From: Pontibacter aquaedesilientis
GTDB taxonomy: Bacteria; Bacteroidota; Bacteroidia; Cytophagales; Hymenobacteraceae
DNA: 64,000 nucleotides
Reading direction: 5' to 3'
Assembly (NCBI RefSeq): GCF_014773225.1
Contig: NZ_JACXAJ010000001.1
Span: 992,001-1,056,000, forward strand
Below the pieces are notes generated by a model, which had not been told where the DNA came from, made no database searches, and saw only the letters and a program-made list of their open reading frames with translations. Position numbers and translations under genes: made by a program. The first letter of the stretch is position 1. Each line of letters starts with the position of its first letter. Below, piece after piece: positions 8,863 to 17,912 of this stretch.

Positions 8863-9720
8863 CTACTGTACTTGGCTAGCCACGTACTGCTCTTCCAGCG
8901 CCACCAGATCCTGTAGCAGTTGAAGTGTCACCTCTCCGGGTTTGCCTGTTCCAATCACCTGGTCATCTACTTGTACAATGGGCAATATGCGTTTGGTGGT
9001 GCTGGTCAGGAAGGCTTCTTTGGCCTGGGCGATATCCTCTAAGGTGATTGCGGCCTGCTCTACGTTATACCTGCGCCCGGCCAGTTCCAGCACATTTTTC
9101 CGGGTGATGCCTTTCAGTACATTTTCAGCGGGGGTAACCACGGTGTTGTCTTGCCGGACGATGAAGAAATTGCAGCGCGGGAACTCCGACACCACCCCGT
9201 TGCGGTAATACAGTACCTCCTCTGCCCCATTGGATTTAATCTTGCCGATCAGCCGGATGCCCATGGAGTAGTTAATGGTTTTGGCGGCAGGGAACTCCCG
9301 CACATAGTCATGGGTGATGATCTTGATGCCTTTTTCGACTTTCTGCTGCCCAGGCAAATGGAGGGCTTGTTGCGTGATAAGCAGATTAGGTATAGCCGGA
9401 GTAAAACTGTCTTCGGAGTAACCGCCCGTCATAATGATTTTCATGCCAGATACCTCAAGGGCATTCTTCTCGGTGAGTTTGAAAATGATGGACTTAAGTT
9501 CTTCTCTTGAAAGGGGCACTTCCAGTTCCATCAGCCGACCTGACTCAAAAAGCCGGTCCAGGTAATCCTCCAGGAAGAGCAGGGTGTTGCCATGCACCTT
9601 CACAAAGTCGAAAATCCCATAGCCACGCTGCACGGACAGGTCACTGATATGGAGGAAGGCCTGATCCAAAGGCACAATTTCTCCGAGGTTGTAGGCAAAA
9701 AGTTTATCGTTTGATTGCAT
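8863..9720 (-). CDS. Aminotransferase class IV (D-amino-acid/branched-chain transaminase-like)
   Basis: A 285-residue fold-type IV PLP enzyme, the usual size. The conserved N-terminal segment DLSVQRGYGIFDFVK, the PLP-lysine region AAKTINYS (K147) and the C-terminal LKGITRKNVLELA are visible. The motif that normally reads EGxxSNxF is SEFPRCNFFI here, which is a deviation but keeps the glutamate and asparagine. The exact amino acid substrate cannot be told. It overlaps the end of the upstream P1-peptidase gene by 17 bases, so the two are translationally linked, which suggests that it takes the amino acids released by that peptidase. Confidence 0.88.
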   Translation of the reverse strand: MQSNDKLFAYNLGEIVPLDQAFLHISDLSVQRGYGIFDFVKVHGNTLLFLEDYLDRLFESGRLMELEVPLSREELKSIIFKLTEKNALEVSGMKIIMTGGYSEDSFTPAIPNLLITQQALHLPGQQKVEKGIKIITHDYVREFPAAKTINYSMGIRLIGKIKSNGAEEVLYYRNGVVSEFPRCNFFIVRQDNTVVTPAENVLKGITRKNVLELAGRRYNVEQAAITLEDIAQAKEAFLTSTTKRILPIVQVDDQVIGTGKPGEVTLQLLQDLVALEEQYVASQVQ

Positions 9721-10840
9721 GGTGTTTCTTCATAATCTTAAGGACACTGTTCAGGGGAAGGGCTTCTGTAACATGCTGCTCCCTGCCCTCCATGGTTTCC
9801 GCTTTAAATAGGGAATTGATGATCGCCTCCTCCGTCGCCTCGATGGTGGCCATAAAAAGCGGTGATAGTTCATCGTTGCGCAGCAGCGTAACCGTCTGTG
9901 TTTTCTCTGCAGATGTATAAGGTATACGCAAACCCTCGTGCGTGGAGAAAGCAATGACATAATCGCCACTGCCGTTGGATGCGATCCCGCCTGTTTTGGC
10001 CAGTCCCATCAAGGCCCGTTTGGCTATACGCTCCAGGTTGCGGGCATCCACAGGCGCGTCCGTTGCCACCACCATCATGCAGGAGCCGTCGGCACTTTCC
10101 AGTACATGCTTGCTAAAAGAGAATTGCCTGAGCTCCTCACCAACCGGTACACCATTAACCTGCAGGACACCACCAAAATTGCTCTGCACCAACACGCCGA
10201 TGGTATAGCCACCCAAACTGGCTGGGAGTTTTCGGGATGCGGTGCCTATACCTCCCTTAAAACCAAAACAGACTGTGCCAGTGCCTGCTCCAACGTTGCC
10301 CTCTGCCACCGGGCCGGTCTTCGCCTGTCGAATGGCCTCCAGCACATGCGATTCCGTAACATAGCGCCCCCGTATGTCATTCAGGTAACCGTCGTTTGTC
10401 TCACCCACCACCGCGTTGACGGACTGCACCTGCTCGTTGCCGGGTAACTGCAAGGTATAGCCTACCACGGCGTTCATGGCTGTGCCCACCCCCAGGGTAT
10501 TGGTAAGTATGATGGGAGTTTCGAGGTGACCGAGTTCCTGGACCTGCGTGCTGCCCGCCAGTTTACCGAAGCCATTGCCCACGTACACCGCAGCCGGCAC
10601 TTTCTGCTGGAAAACATTGCCCTCATGCGGCAGGATGGCGGTCACGCCTGTACGGATCTGCTTGCCCTGTACCAAGGTCGTATGGCCTATCCGTACTCCT
10701 TGCACATCGGTTATGGCATTGTTTGCTCCTGGCTGCAGCACACCGATGTGTATGCCGTACTCCCGCGCACGTTTGCGCTCCTGCCCTTCCGCCTTCAACA
10801 GCACTGCCATCATCAATAAGCCTGTTAAAATTATTCTCAT
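9704..10840 (-). CDS. P1 family peptidase (DmpA/BapA-type aminopeptidase)
   Basis: 378 residues from the ATG at 10840, which opens a signal peptide (MRIILTGLLMMAVLLKAEG); the frame extends upstream to 10969 but that part is not family-like. The N-terminal nucleophile hydrolase family is shown by REYGIHIGVLQPGANNAITDV, VRIGHTTL, the glycine-rich NTLGVGTAMNAVV, and the autocleavage site GSCMMVVATDAP (G252-S253, the serine becoming the new N-terminal nucleophile), followed by ASNGSGDYVIAF. Members cleave N-terminal D-amino acids, beta-amino acids or small L-residues from amides and short peptides. It shares 17 bases with the following transaminase gene. Confidence 0.9.
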   Translation of the reverse strand: MRIILTGLLMMAVLLKAEGQERKRAREYGIHIGVLQPGANNAITDVQGVRIGHTTLVQGKQIRTGVTAILPHEGNVFQQKVPAAVYVGNGFGKLAGSTQVQELGHLETPIILTNTLGVGTAMNAVVGYTLQLPGNEQVQSVNAVVGETNDGYLNDIRGRYVTESHVLEAIRQAKTGPVAEGNVGAGTGTVCFGFKGGIGTASRKLPASLGGYTIGVLVQSNFGGVLQVNGVPVGEELRQFSFSKHVLESADGSCMMVVATDAPVDARNLERIAKRALMGLAKTGGIASNGSGDYVIAFSTHEGLRIPYTSAEKTQTVTLLRNDELSPLFMATIEATEEAIINSLFKAETMEGREQHVTEALPLNSVLKIMKKHHAIKR

Positions 10841-11023
10841 GATAAGCTCTAAAAGCATGGGGTAAGCGCAAAGCATGCACAGCAGCGCAGCTACTGCATG
10901 CCGGGTTGAGGCTGAACTAAATTTCTTCAAAAGGCATTCTCTGAAAGAATTTACTTTTTGGTAATACAATTAAGCAAAAAACAGTTTGTTTTGCAGCATC
11001 AAATCTTCCAATACTTATTTTCC

Positions 11024-11791
11024 ATGAAAAAAATAATTTGCGTCCTGCTGTTTCTCCCTTTTATGATAGGACAAGCCTTTGCCTGGGGACAGAACGGCCA
11101 CCGCGCCGTGGGCCTGATCGCCGAACAACACCTGAGCAGAAAAGCCAAGAAGAAAATTGAGAAAGTCCTCAAGGACAACTCCCTGGCGGAGGTATCGGTT
11201 TGGATGGACGACATCAAATCTGACACGGCCTATAACCACACGCACGACTGGCATTGGGTGACTATACCTGGTGGTAAGACCTACGAGCAGACCGAGAAAA
11301 ATCCGAATGGCGACATCATTATGAAGATTGAGGAACTGGTAAACATGCTGAAAAGCAACAACCTCAGCGACAAGCAGCATCAGGAATACCTGAAATATCT
11401 GGTACACCTGGTAGGTGACCTGCACCAGCCATTGCACGTGGGCAAAGAAGGCGACATGGGCGGTAACGCTGTGAAACTGCAGTGGTTTGGCCAGAACTCG
11501 AACCTGCACCGCGTTTGGGACAGCGACATGATCGACGGCAAGAACATCAGCTTTACGGAACTGGCGCAGTTTGTTGGTACGCCAGATAAAAACCAGGTAA
11601 AACAGTGGCAGTCAACCAAGGTGCGCGACTGGGCCTATGAGTCGATAACCTACCGCGAGCAGGTATACAACATTCCGCAAGATGGCAAGCTGGGTTACCG
11701 CTACAGCTATGACAACTTCAGCACCGTAGAACAGCGCATCCTGCAGGCAGGTGTCCGTCTGGCTGGCCTGCTAAACCAGATTTATGGGTAA
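11024..11791 (+). CDS. Secreted S1/P1-type zinc nuclease
   Basis: 255 residues from the ATG at 11024; an upstream in-frame start at 10958 would place residues before the signal peptide. The signal peptide ends AFA, so the mature protein begins with Trp21, the N-terminal tryptophan that ligates zinc in this family. The other ligands are in the expected order: H26 (WGQNGH), an Asp in VWMDD, His in HDWHW, the HLVGDLHQPLH block, and LHRVWD with the His-x3-Asp pair. The enzyme degrades single-stranded DNA and RNA, probably for phosphate or nucleotide salvage outside the cytoplasm. Confidence 0.93.
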   Translation: MKKIICVLLFLPFMIGQAFAWGQNGHRAVGLIAEQHLSRKAKKKIEKVLKDNSLAEVSVWMDDIKSDTAYNHTHDWHWVTIPGGKTYEQTEKNPNGDIIMKIEELVNMLKSNNLSDKQHQEYLKYLVHLVGDLHQPLHVGKEGDMGGNAVKLQWFGQNSNLHRVWDSDMIDGKNISFTELAQFVGTPDKNQVKQWQSTKVRDWAYESITYREQVYNIPQDGKLGYRYSYDNFSTVEQRILQAGVRLAGLLNQIYG

Positions 11792-11911
11792 CACCATTTG
11801 TGGGAATATTTGCGTGTGAGACAACTATTTTAAAATTTCTGCAAAAAGTTGTAACCAATTAGGAACGTTCTTACGTTCTGATGTGTCTAAAGGAAATAAC
11901 AACAACATATC

Positions 11912-12103
11912 ATGAGTAACGGAAAAGTAAAATTCTTTAATGAAACCAAAGGTTTCGGTTTTATCAAAGACAACGAAACAAACGAAGAGTATTTCGTACA
12001 CGTAACTGGTTTGATCGATGAGATCAGAGAGAACGACGAAGTAACATTCGAAGTAAAAGAAGGCAAAAAAGGACTAAATGCGGTAAATGTAAAGCTAGCT
12101 TAG
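11912..12103 (+). CDS. Cold-shock domain protein
   Basis: A 63-residue single cold-shock domain, the normal size. RNP1 is KGFGFI and RNP2 is EYFVHVT, where most family members have VFVHFS. Such proteins bind single-stranded RNA or DNA and unfold RNA structure. The 120-base leader is AT-rich, and the gene is followed by a perfect 14-bp hairpin. It is monocistronic. Confidence 0.93.
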   Translation: MSNGKVKFFNETKGFGFIKDNETNEEYFVHVTGLIDEIRENDEVTFEVKEGKKGLNAVNVKLA

Positions 12104-12130
12104 TCTGGTCATATATAACGCAACATCAAG

Positions 12131-12165
12131 CAAAGCGCCTCCCAATTATGGGAGGCGCTTTGTCT
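12131..12165 (+). terminator. Terminator hairpin after cold-shock gene
   Basis: CAAAGCGCCTCCCA (12131-12144) and its exact complement (12149-12162) form a 14-bp stem with a 4-base loop. The T-run is interrupted (TCTTTCT). It lies between the cold-shock gene and the convergent AraC gene and may serve both. Confidence 0.75.
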
Positions 12166-12194
12166 TTCTGCCTATACCTGTACAACACCTGACA

Positions 12195-13055
12195 CTACCC
12201 ACCCTTGCGGTACGCCCTGGGCGAAACGCCTGTCACATTTTTGAACACGCGGTTGAAGTGCGACAAATTGGAGAAGCCCACTTCATAGGCCACACTCGCA
12301 ACCGAGGTCTCCTCTTTTAACAGCAACTGGCAGGCATTACTGATGCGCATCTCATTCAGAAAAGCGGTGAAAGTCTTGCGGGTCCTCTCTTTGAAGAATC
12401 GGCAAAAGGCCTCCTTGCTCAGACTCGCCACAGCGGCAGCTTCCTCCAAAGGTATAGCCCGTTGACTTTGCTGCACCAAAAACTGCAGCACCCTGTCCAT
12501 CCGTCTTCCCTCGCGCTCCGAAAGGTCCTGCACGCGGTCGTCCAGGTTCAGCCTTTCCAACGTTGCCTCCTGCATCAGCATGTTCAGAATCTGGAGGCCT
12601 CCCAGCACTTTGTCCAATCCATTCCTACCCTTCAGCTGCTGCACCTCCCGTATGAGCGACTCCTTAGCGATTCCCTTCAAGCGATAGCAGCCATTAAGTG
12701 TGTCAAGAAACCGCCTGGCTTCCTGCATTTCCTCTGTTTCCCAGAACGCATGGCCTACCGCCTCGGTATCGAAAAATACGAGCATGGAATGGCTGTTTAA
12801 CTGGTTTTCCGGCGCATAGTATACCTGGTCGCTCCGGAAAACATGGGGCACATTACGGCCCAGCAGGTATAGCTCGCCGGGTTGGAAACGTCCCAGGTAG
12901 TCGCCCACGATCAGTTTGCCCTCGCCTTCCAACAGGCAGCTTAGCTGGATCTCGGGGTGCTGGTGCAGCTTGTCATAAAAATATGCCTGCTTGTCCTCCT
13001 GAAAGCGGACAAACTCGCGACTGGATTTGGGTATCTTGAATGGAATAACCTTCAT
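12195..13055 (-). CDS. AraC family transcriptional regulator of the hydroxyproline cluster
   Basis: 286 residues. The N-terminal half is a cupin-type sensor (HPEIQLSCLLEGEGKLIVGDYLGRF... begins at about residue 33) and the C-terminal ~95 residues hold two helix-turn-helix motifs, the second ending with the family signature SNLSHFNRVFKNVTGVSPRAYR. It is divergent from the first gene of the hydroxyproline catabolic operon with 123 bases between the two starts, so it most likely controls that operon in response to hydroxyproline or an intermediate. That target is inferred from position. Confidence 0.9.
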   Translation of the reverse strand: MKVIPFKIPKSSREFVRFQEDKQAYFYDKLHQHPEIQLSCLLEGEGKLIVGDYLGRFQPGELYLLGRNVPHVFRSDQVYYAPENQLNSHSMLVFFDTEAVGHAFWETEEMQEARRFLDTLNGCYRLKGIAKESLIREVQQLKGRNGLDKVLGGLQILNMLMQEATLERLNLDDRVQDLSEREGRRMDRVLQFLVQQSQRAIPLEEAAAVASLSKEAFCRFFKERTRKTFTAFLNEMRISNACQLLLKEETSVASVAYEVGFSNLSHFNRVFKNVTGVSPRAYRKGG

Positions 13056-13178
13056 TGTAATACCATATTAATGATTTTTTAACAAATACTCTGCATTTAG
13101 ATCAATATTGTATCACTATTCATTAATCCTGTGGAAGAAGGGCAGCTACTGATAAGCTACATTTGATAAAAAAAGCTT

Positions 13179-14102
13179 ATGAACTGGCATGGCGTATACC
13201 CAGCCCTCACGACCAAGTTTCAGGCGGATGGGGCAATTGATTACAGGACTTTTATGCGCAACGTGGATGCGCAACTGGAAGCCGAAGTGGAAGGCATTAT
13301 CCTGGGTGGAACACTGGGCGAATCCAGTGTGCTGACAACTGCGGAAAAACAGGAACTGACGGAGCGTACCATTGCCCATGTGGCTGGCAAAGTGCCGGTC
13401 ATCCTCAACATTGCAGAAGGCGCCACGCACGAAGCTATCAACCGTGCCCGCGAAGCCGAGGCCATGGGTGCGAAGGGCCTCATGTTGCTCCCTCCTATGC
13501 GCTACGCTGCCGACCACCGCGAGGTAGTGGCTTACTTCCGGGCCGTAGCCGACAGCACGTCACTGCCCATCATGATCTACAACAACCCCGTAGACTACAA
13601 GACACAGGTGACGCTGGCCATGTTCGACGAACTGCTCGTGCATGAAAACATACAGGCCGTGAAAGAATCGACCCGGGACGTCTCTAACGTTACCCGCATG
13701 ATCAGTCGCTACAGCGACCGGATCAAGGTGCTTTGTGGCGTGGATACGCTGGCGATGGAGAGCTTGCTGATGGGGGCACATGGCTGGGTGGCCGGGTTGG
13801 TGTGCGCCTTCCCGAAAGAGACGGTGGCCATTTACAAACTTGTGCAGGCGGGACGTATACAAGAAGCCTTGGAGATCTACCGTTGGTTTCTGCCCCTGCT
13901 GGAACTGGACATTCACCCGAAGCTGGTGCAGTATATCAAGTTGGCAGAACAGCAAGTGGGTCTGGGCACAGAGCACATGCGTCCGCCGCGGTTACCGCTG
14001 ATCGGCGAAGAGAGAGAACGCATACTGGCTATTTTGGACGAAGGTATACGCAACAGGCCTACATTACCCACTTTAAACGAAAACGAACATGCCCTACGAT
14101 GA
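13179..14102 (+). CDS. hypD: Pyrroline-4-hydroxy-2-carboxylate deaminase (DHDPS/NAL family)
   Basis: A 307-residue class I aldolase-fold protein. The dihydrodipicolinate synthase family features are GGTLGESSVLT, YNNP with Y134, and the Schiff-base lysine K162 in AVKEST. The family alone does not give the substrate. The next three genes encode a semialdehyde dehydrogenase, a two-cysteine proline-racemase-family epimerase and a D-amino-acid oxidoreductase, which together define the bacterial trans-4-hydroxy-L-proline pathway, where this enzyme converts the cyclic imine into 2-oxoglutarate semialdehyde. It is the first gene of the operon and overlaps the next by 14 bases. Confidence 0.85.
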   Translation: MNWHGVYPALTTKFQADGAIDYRTFMRNVDAQLEAEVEGIILGGTLGESSVLTTAEKQELTERTIAHVAGKVPVILNIAEGATHEAINRAREAEAMGAKGLMLLPPMRYAADHREVVAYFRAVADSTSLPIMIYNNPVDYKTQVTLAMFDELLVHENIQAVKESTRDVSNVTRMISRYSDRIKVLCGVDTLAMESLLMGAHGWVAGLVCAFPKETVAIYKLVQAGRIQEALEIYRWFLPLLELDIHPKLVQYIKLAEQQVGLGTEHMRPPRLPLIGEERERILAILDEGIRNRPTLPTLNENEHALR

Positions 14103-15543
14103 TATTTTCGCGAAGGCCGAACAGGCCTTTGCCAGGTATAAGAAACTCCCCGCTACCGCCAGAGCCCATTTGCTGCGCACCATCGCCGATGAAATAGACA
14201 ACCTGGGCGATGAATTGCTGCAGACAGCGCACCGCGAATCGCACCTGCCCCTGACACGCCTCACAGGCGAACGGGGCAGAACCGTGAACCAACTTCGGCT
14301 CTTTGCATCGCTCGTAGAAGAAGGCACCTGGTTGGAAGCGACGATCGACACGGCCCTGCCAGACCGCACACCTATACCTCGTCCAGACCTTCGCCGCATG
14401 CTTATACCTTTGGGTCCGGTGGTCGTTTTCGGGGCGAGCAACTTCCCGTTGGCTTTCTCAACGGCTGGCGGCGACACGGCTTCGGCCCTGGCGGCTGGCT
14501 GTCCGGTGGTCTACAAAGAACATCCGGCGCATCCGCAGACTTCGCAATTGGTGTACGCTGCCATTAAAAGCGCCTTGCAGGAATGTGAACTGCCGGAAGG
14601 AATATTCCAGCATGTGCGTGGCGGCAAGGAAGTCGGGAAGCAGTTAGTGGAGCATCCGCAGGCCCGCGCAGTGGCTTTTACGGGATCCTACCAAGGCGGC
14701 AAAGCGCTCTTCGACCTGGCCTGCCGACGTGTGGCGCCTATACCTGTCTATGCCGAAATGGGCAGTGTGAACCCGATCTTTGTGCTTCCGGAGAAGGCCG
14801 TGGGTAATGGGGAGCAACTGGCAGCACAGGCAGCGCAATCAGTGTTACTGGGCGTGGGCCAGTTCTGCACTTGTCCCGGGCTTATCTTCTACCCTGCCGC
14901 CGAAGCGACTCCGGCTTTCCTGGAGACATTCGCTCAAAAACTGCGGGACACGCCAGCCGAGAAAATGCTCCATGAAACGATCTGTCGCAATTACTACCAC
15001 CACCTGAAAGGGCTGCACGCTCAGGAAGGAGTGGATCTGATCTTGTCTCCCGCTGAAGACATCCTTTCCGGCGGTGCTGCGCTGGCCAAAACCACGTTAC
15101 AGCAATGGCTGCAAAACCCGGCGCTGCAGGAGGAGATCTTCGGGCCATATGCCCTGGTGGTAACCTACGAGGAGGTAACCGAACTGCAGCAGGTGGCCAA
15201 AAAACTGCAAGGGCAACTAACCTGCACCCTCTGGGGCACCAGCCACGAACTGCAGGCCTCCTCGGAACTGGTCGATCTCATCAGGGAAAAATGCGGGAGA
15301 CTGCTATTCTCGGGTGTTCCGACCGGGGTGGAGGTGTCGCACGCCATGACGCACGGCGGCCCTTTCCCGGCTACCACTGACAGCCGCTCCACCTCCGTGG
15401 GCACCTACGCCATCAAGCGCTTCGCCAGGCCTGTCACCTTTCAGTCGGCCCCGCAGGAACTGTTACCGGAGGAACTCAAGGATGAAAACCCGCTGGGTAT
15501 GTGGCGCACCATCAACGGACAATTATCAAAGGATAGCCTCTGA
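14089..15543 (+). CDS. 2-oxoglutarate semialdehyde (2,5-dioxovalerate) dehydrogenase, NADP-type
   Basis: A 484-residue aldehyde dehydrogenase of the subfamily with the short nucleotide-binding loop. Visible are PLGPVVVFGASNFP, YKEHPAHPQTS, AFTGSYQGGKALFDLA, the catalytic base E223 in AEMGSVNP and the catalytic cysteine C260 in GQFCTCPG. In this pathway it oxidises 2-oxoglutarate semialdehyde to 2-oxoglutarate, feeding the TCA cycle. It overlaps the deaminase gene by 14 bases and is followed after 3 bases by the epimerase gene, consistent with one transcript. Confidence 0.87.
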   Translation: MPYDDIFAKAEQAFARYKKLPATARAHLLRTIADEIDNLGDELLQTAHRESHLPLTRLTGERGRTVNQLRLFASLVEEGTWLEATIDTALPDRTPIPRPDLRRMLIPLGPVVVFGASNFPLAFSTAGGDTASALAAGCPVVYKEHPAHPQTSQLVYAAIKSALQECELPEGIFQHVRGGKEVGKQLVEHPQARAVAFTGSYQGGKALFDLACRRVAPIPVYAEMGSVNPIFVLPEKAVGNGEQLAAQAAQSVLLGVGQFCTCPGLIFYPAAEATPAFLETFAQKLRDTPAEKMLHETICRNYYHHLKGLHAQEGVDLILSPAEDILSGGAALAKTTLQQWLQNPALQEEIFGPYALVVTYEEVTELQQVAKKLQGQLTCTLWGTSHELQASSELVDLIREKCGRLLFSGVPTGVEVSHAMTHGGPFPATTDSRSTSVGTYAIKRFARPVTFQSAPQELLPEELKDENPLGMWRTINGQLSKDSL

Positions 15544-15546
15544 CAC

Positions 15547-16548
15547 ATGGCACGAAAAACATTCTTTTGCATCGACGCCCATACCTGCGGCAACCCGGTC
15601 CGGTTGGTAGCCGGTGGGGGGCCTATTTTGCAAGGCCGTAACATGAGCGAAAAAAGGCAGCATTTCCTGCGTGAGTACGACTGGATCAGGCGTGGCCTCA
15701 TGTTCGAGCCCCGTGGCCACGATATGATGTCCGGCAGCATCCTGTATCCGCCTCATGACCCGGAAAACGACATGGCAATCCTCTACATCGAAACCAGCGG
15801 CTGCCTGCCCATGTGCGGACACGGCACCATCGGCACCGTGACCATTGCCCTGGAAGAAGGCCTGATAACTCCCAAAACACCCGGCCAACTGCGCCTGGAA
15901 ACACCAGCCGGATTGGTGAAGGTGCGCTATACCCAGGAAGGCAAAAAAATAAAGACCGTGAAACTGACCAATGTTGCCTCCTACCTGGAAGCGGAGAACC
16001 TCCATATAATGTGCCCGGAACTGGGTGAGCTGAGAGTGGATGTAGCCTACGGCGGCAACTTCTACGCCATCATCGATCCGCAGGAACACTTTCCGGGTTT
16101 GCAGGCCTACACAACTGACAAACTCATAGCGTGGAGCCGTGAGATTCGCCAGCAGATGAACGAGCGCTATACCTTCGTGCATCCGGAAAATCCGACGATC
16201 ACAGGCCTTTCCCACATCCTATGGGCAGGCGACACATTGCACCAAACATCCACGGCCCGCAATGCCGTCTTCTATGGCGACAAGGCGATCGACCGCTCTC
16301 CCTGCGGCACTGGCACCTCCGCCCGAATGGCGCAGTGGTATGCGAAGGGACAACTCAAACCAGGGCAGGAATTTATACATGAGAGTTATATAGGGTCTGT
16401 TTTCAAAGGAACGATCGAGGGAGAGACCACCGTGGCAGGCAAACCGGCTATACTGCCCGGTATAGAAGGCTGGGCAATGGTCACGGGCCTGAATACTATT
16501 TTCCTGGATGACGAGGACCCTTACGTACATGGATTTCAAGTGATCTGA
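15547..16548 (+). CDS. 4-hydroxyproline 2-epimerase (proline racemase family)
   Basis: A 333-residue proline racemase-family protein. Both catalytic cysteines are present: C90 in PMCGHG and C253 in RSPCGTGTSARMA. That separates it from trans-3-hydroxyproline dehydratases, in which one of them is replaced. It converts trans-4-hydroxy-L-proline to cis-4-hydroxy-D-proline, the first step of the pathway. Its gene context (deaminase, semialdehyde dehydrogenase, D-amino-acid oxidoreductase) makes hydroxyproline a much better substrate than proline. The start follows the dehydrogenase stop by 3 bases. Confidence 0.9.
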   Translation: MARKTFFCIDAHTCGNPVRLVAGGGPILQGRNMSEKRQHFLREYDWIRRGLMFEPRGHDMMSGSILYPPHDPENDMAILYIETSGCLPMCGHGTIGTVTIALEEGLITPKTPGQLRLETPAGLVKVRYTQEGKKIKTVKLTNVASYLEAENLHIMCPELGELRVDVAYGGNFYAIIDPQEHFPGLQAYTTDKLIAWSREIRQQMNERYTFVHPENPTITGLSHILWAGDTLHQTSTARNAVFYGDKAIDRSPCGTGTSARMAQWYAKGQLKPGQEFIHESYIGSVFKGTIEGETTVAGKPAILPGIEGWAMVTGLNTIFLDDEDPYVHGFQVI

Positions 16549-16549
16549 T

Positions 16550-17791
16550 ATGAGTAGCGTTACCATCATAGGAGGCGGCATCATCGGTTTGTTTACCGCC
16601 TACTACCTCACCGAAGCGGGTTTTGAAGTTACCATACTGGACAAGGGCGACCTGAAGGACAACTGTACCCTGGGCAATGCAGGTATGCTGGTGCCCAGCC
16701 ACATCATTCCGCTGGCATCCCCTGGTATCATCGGCAAAGGTTTGCGGTGGATGATGTCCTCCACAAGCCCTTTCTACATCCACCCCAGGCTAGACCGAAG
16801 GTTGCTGCAATGGTGTATGTTGTTTTACAAAGCTGCTACCCCCAAACACGTGGCACACAGCATCCCTTACCTCAAAAACCTGAACCTGCTTAGCAAAAGC
16901 CTATACCTGGGCATAGCCGAACAGCACCCTGAAATTGGTTTGGAGGAAAAGGGACTGCTCATGCTTTATAAAACAGCGGCAGGTGAACTGGAAGAAAAGG
17001 AGTTTGTGCACGTAGCCAGACAACATGGCCTGGAAGCGGAGATTCTTTCCCTGAAAGAGGTACAGGCGCTGGAGCCAAACCTGGAACTGGATGTGCTGGG
17101 TGGCGTGCTATTCCCGGGAGATGCGCACCTGAACCCGGCGGCGCTTTCCGGTTTTCTGCTGCGCCACCTCATAGATAAAGGCGTTCAGATGAAGTCCCAT
17201 GTCCAGATACTCGACTTCGCTGCTTCAGGCAAAAAGATAACGACTGTCATAACGGACCAAGGTGATTTTGCTGCTGATCATGTGATGGTGTGTGCCGGGT
17301 CCTGGTCAGGCGAGGTGGCACGAAAGCTGAAAATCAACCTGCCCATGCTGGGCGGAAAAGGCTATAGTTTTGTGGCAGACAATCTCCCCGCCATCCAACG
17401 CCCGACCATTCTCACCGAAGAACGGGTGGCCGTGACACCATACGGCGACAAAGTGCGCTTCGGCGGTACAATGGAAATCACGCCGGCCAATTCATCCATC
17501 AACATGAACAGAGTCAAAGGTATACACGCCGCCATTTCCCGTTACTATACCAACTTCGATTGTCCTTTCCCGAAACAGGAAGATGTGTGGAGCGGCCTTC
17601 GCCCCTGCTCCCCCGATGGTCTCCCTTACATTGGGTATACCCAGCGCTGGGAAAACGTACTCTTTGGAACAGGCCACAGCATGATGGGGATCAGTCTGGC
17701 GCCGGCTACTGGCAAGGTGCTGACGGAGCAGTTACTGAACAGGAAAGAATCTGTGATGACGGACGCTTTTTCTCCGGATAGGTATAGGTAA
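16550..17791 (+). CDS. FAD-dependent D-hydroxyproline oxidoreductase (DadA-like)
   Basis: A 413-residue DAO-family flavoprotein. The dinucleotide-binding motif is VTIIGGGIIGLFTAYYL at the N-terminus, followed by NAGMLVPSHIIPLA typical of DadA-type D-amino-acid dehydrogenases, and the C-terminal FAD contact region GLRPCSPDGLPYIG and GTGHSMMGISLAPATG. It is last in the operon, starting one base after the epimerase stop. In this pathway it oxidises cis-4-hydroxy-D-proline to the pyrroline that the deaminase uses. The single-subunit form is more like DadA than the multi-subunit dehydrogenases. Confidence 0.88.
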   Translation: MSSVTIIGGGIIGLFTAYYLTEAGFEVTILDKGDLKDNCTLGNAGMLVPSHIIPLASPGIIGKGLRWMMSSTSPFYIHPRLDRRLLQWCMLFYKAATPKHVAHSIPYLKNLNLLSKSLYLGIAEQHPEIGLEEKGLLMLYKTAAGELEEKEFVHVARQHGLEAEILSLKEVQALEPNLELDVLGGVLFPGDAHLNPAALSGFLLRHLIDKGVQMKSHVQILDFAASGKKITTVITDQGDFAADHVMVCAGSWSGEVARKLKINLPMLGGKGYSFVADNLPAIQRPTILTEERVAVTPYGDKVRFGGTMEITPANSSINMNRVKGIHAAISRYYTNFDCPFPKQEDVWSGLRPCSPDGLPYIGYTQRWENVLFGTGHSMMGISLAPATGKVLTEQLLNRKESVMTDAFSPDRYR

Positions 17792-17912
17792 TAGCTGACT
17801 TATGGCATTATCCGATTTGCCTTCTATCTTGAATTGGAGAAGGTTATACCTTGTCTTTATGTTTTGCTTCCCCTACCTTTCATTTTGATACGTAACAGCA
17901 CACCACTCCATC

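Noticed and set aside
10974-10994. GCAAAA...TTTTGC inverted repeat before the S1/P1 nuclease gene
   Set aside because: Only 6 bases per arm in AT-rich DNA; expected by chance.
13158-13165. TACATTTG as a promoter box of the hydroxyproline operon
   Set aside because: It fits TAnnTTTG, but it would leave only a few bases of leader before the ATG at 13179 and has no proper -33 element.
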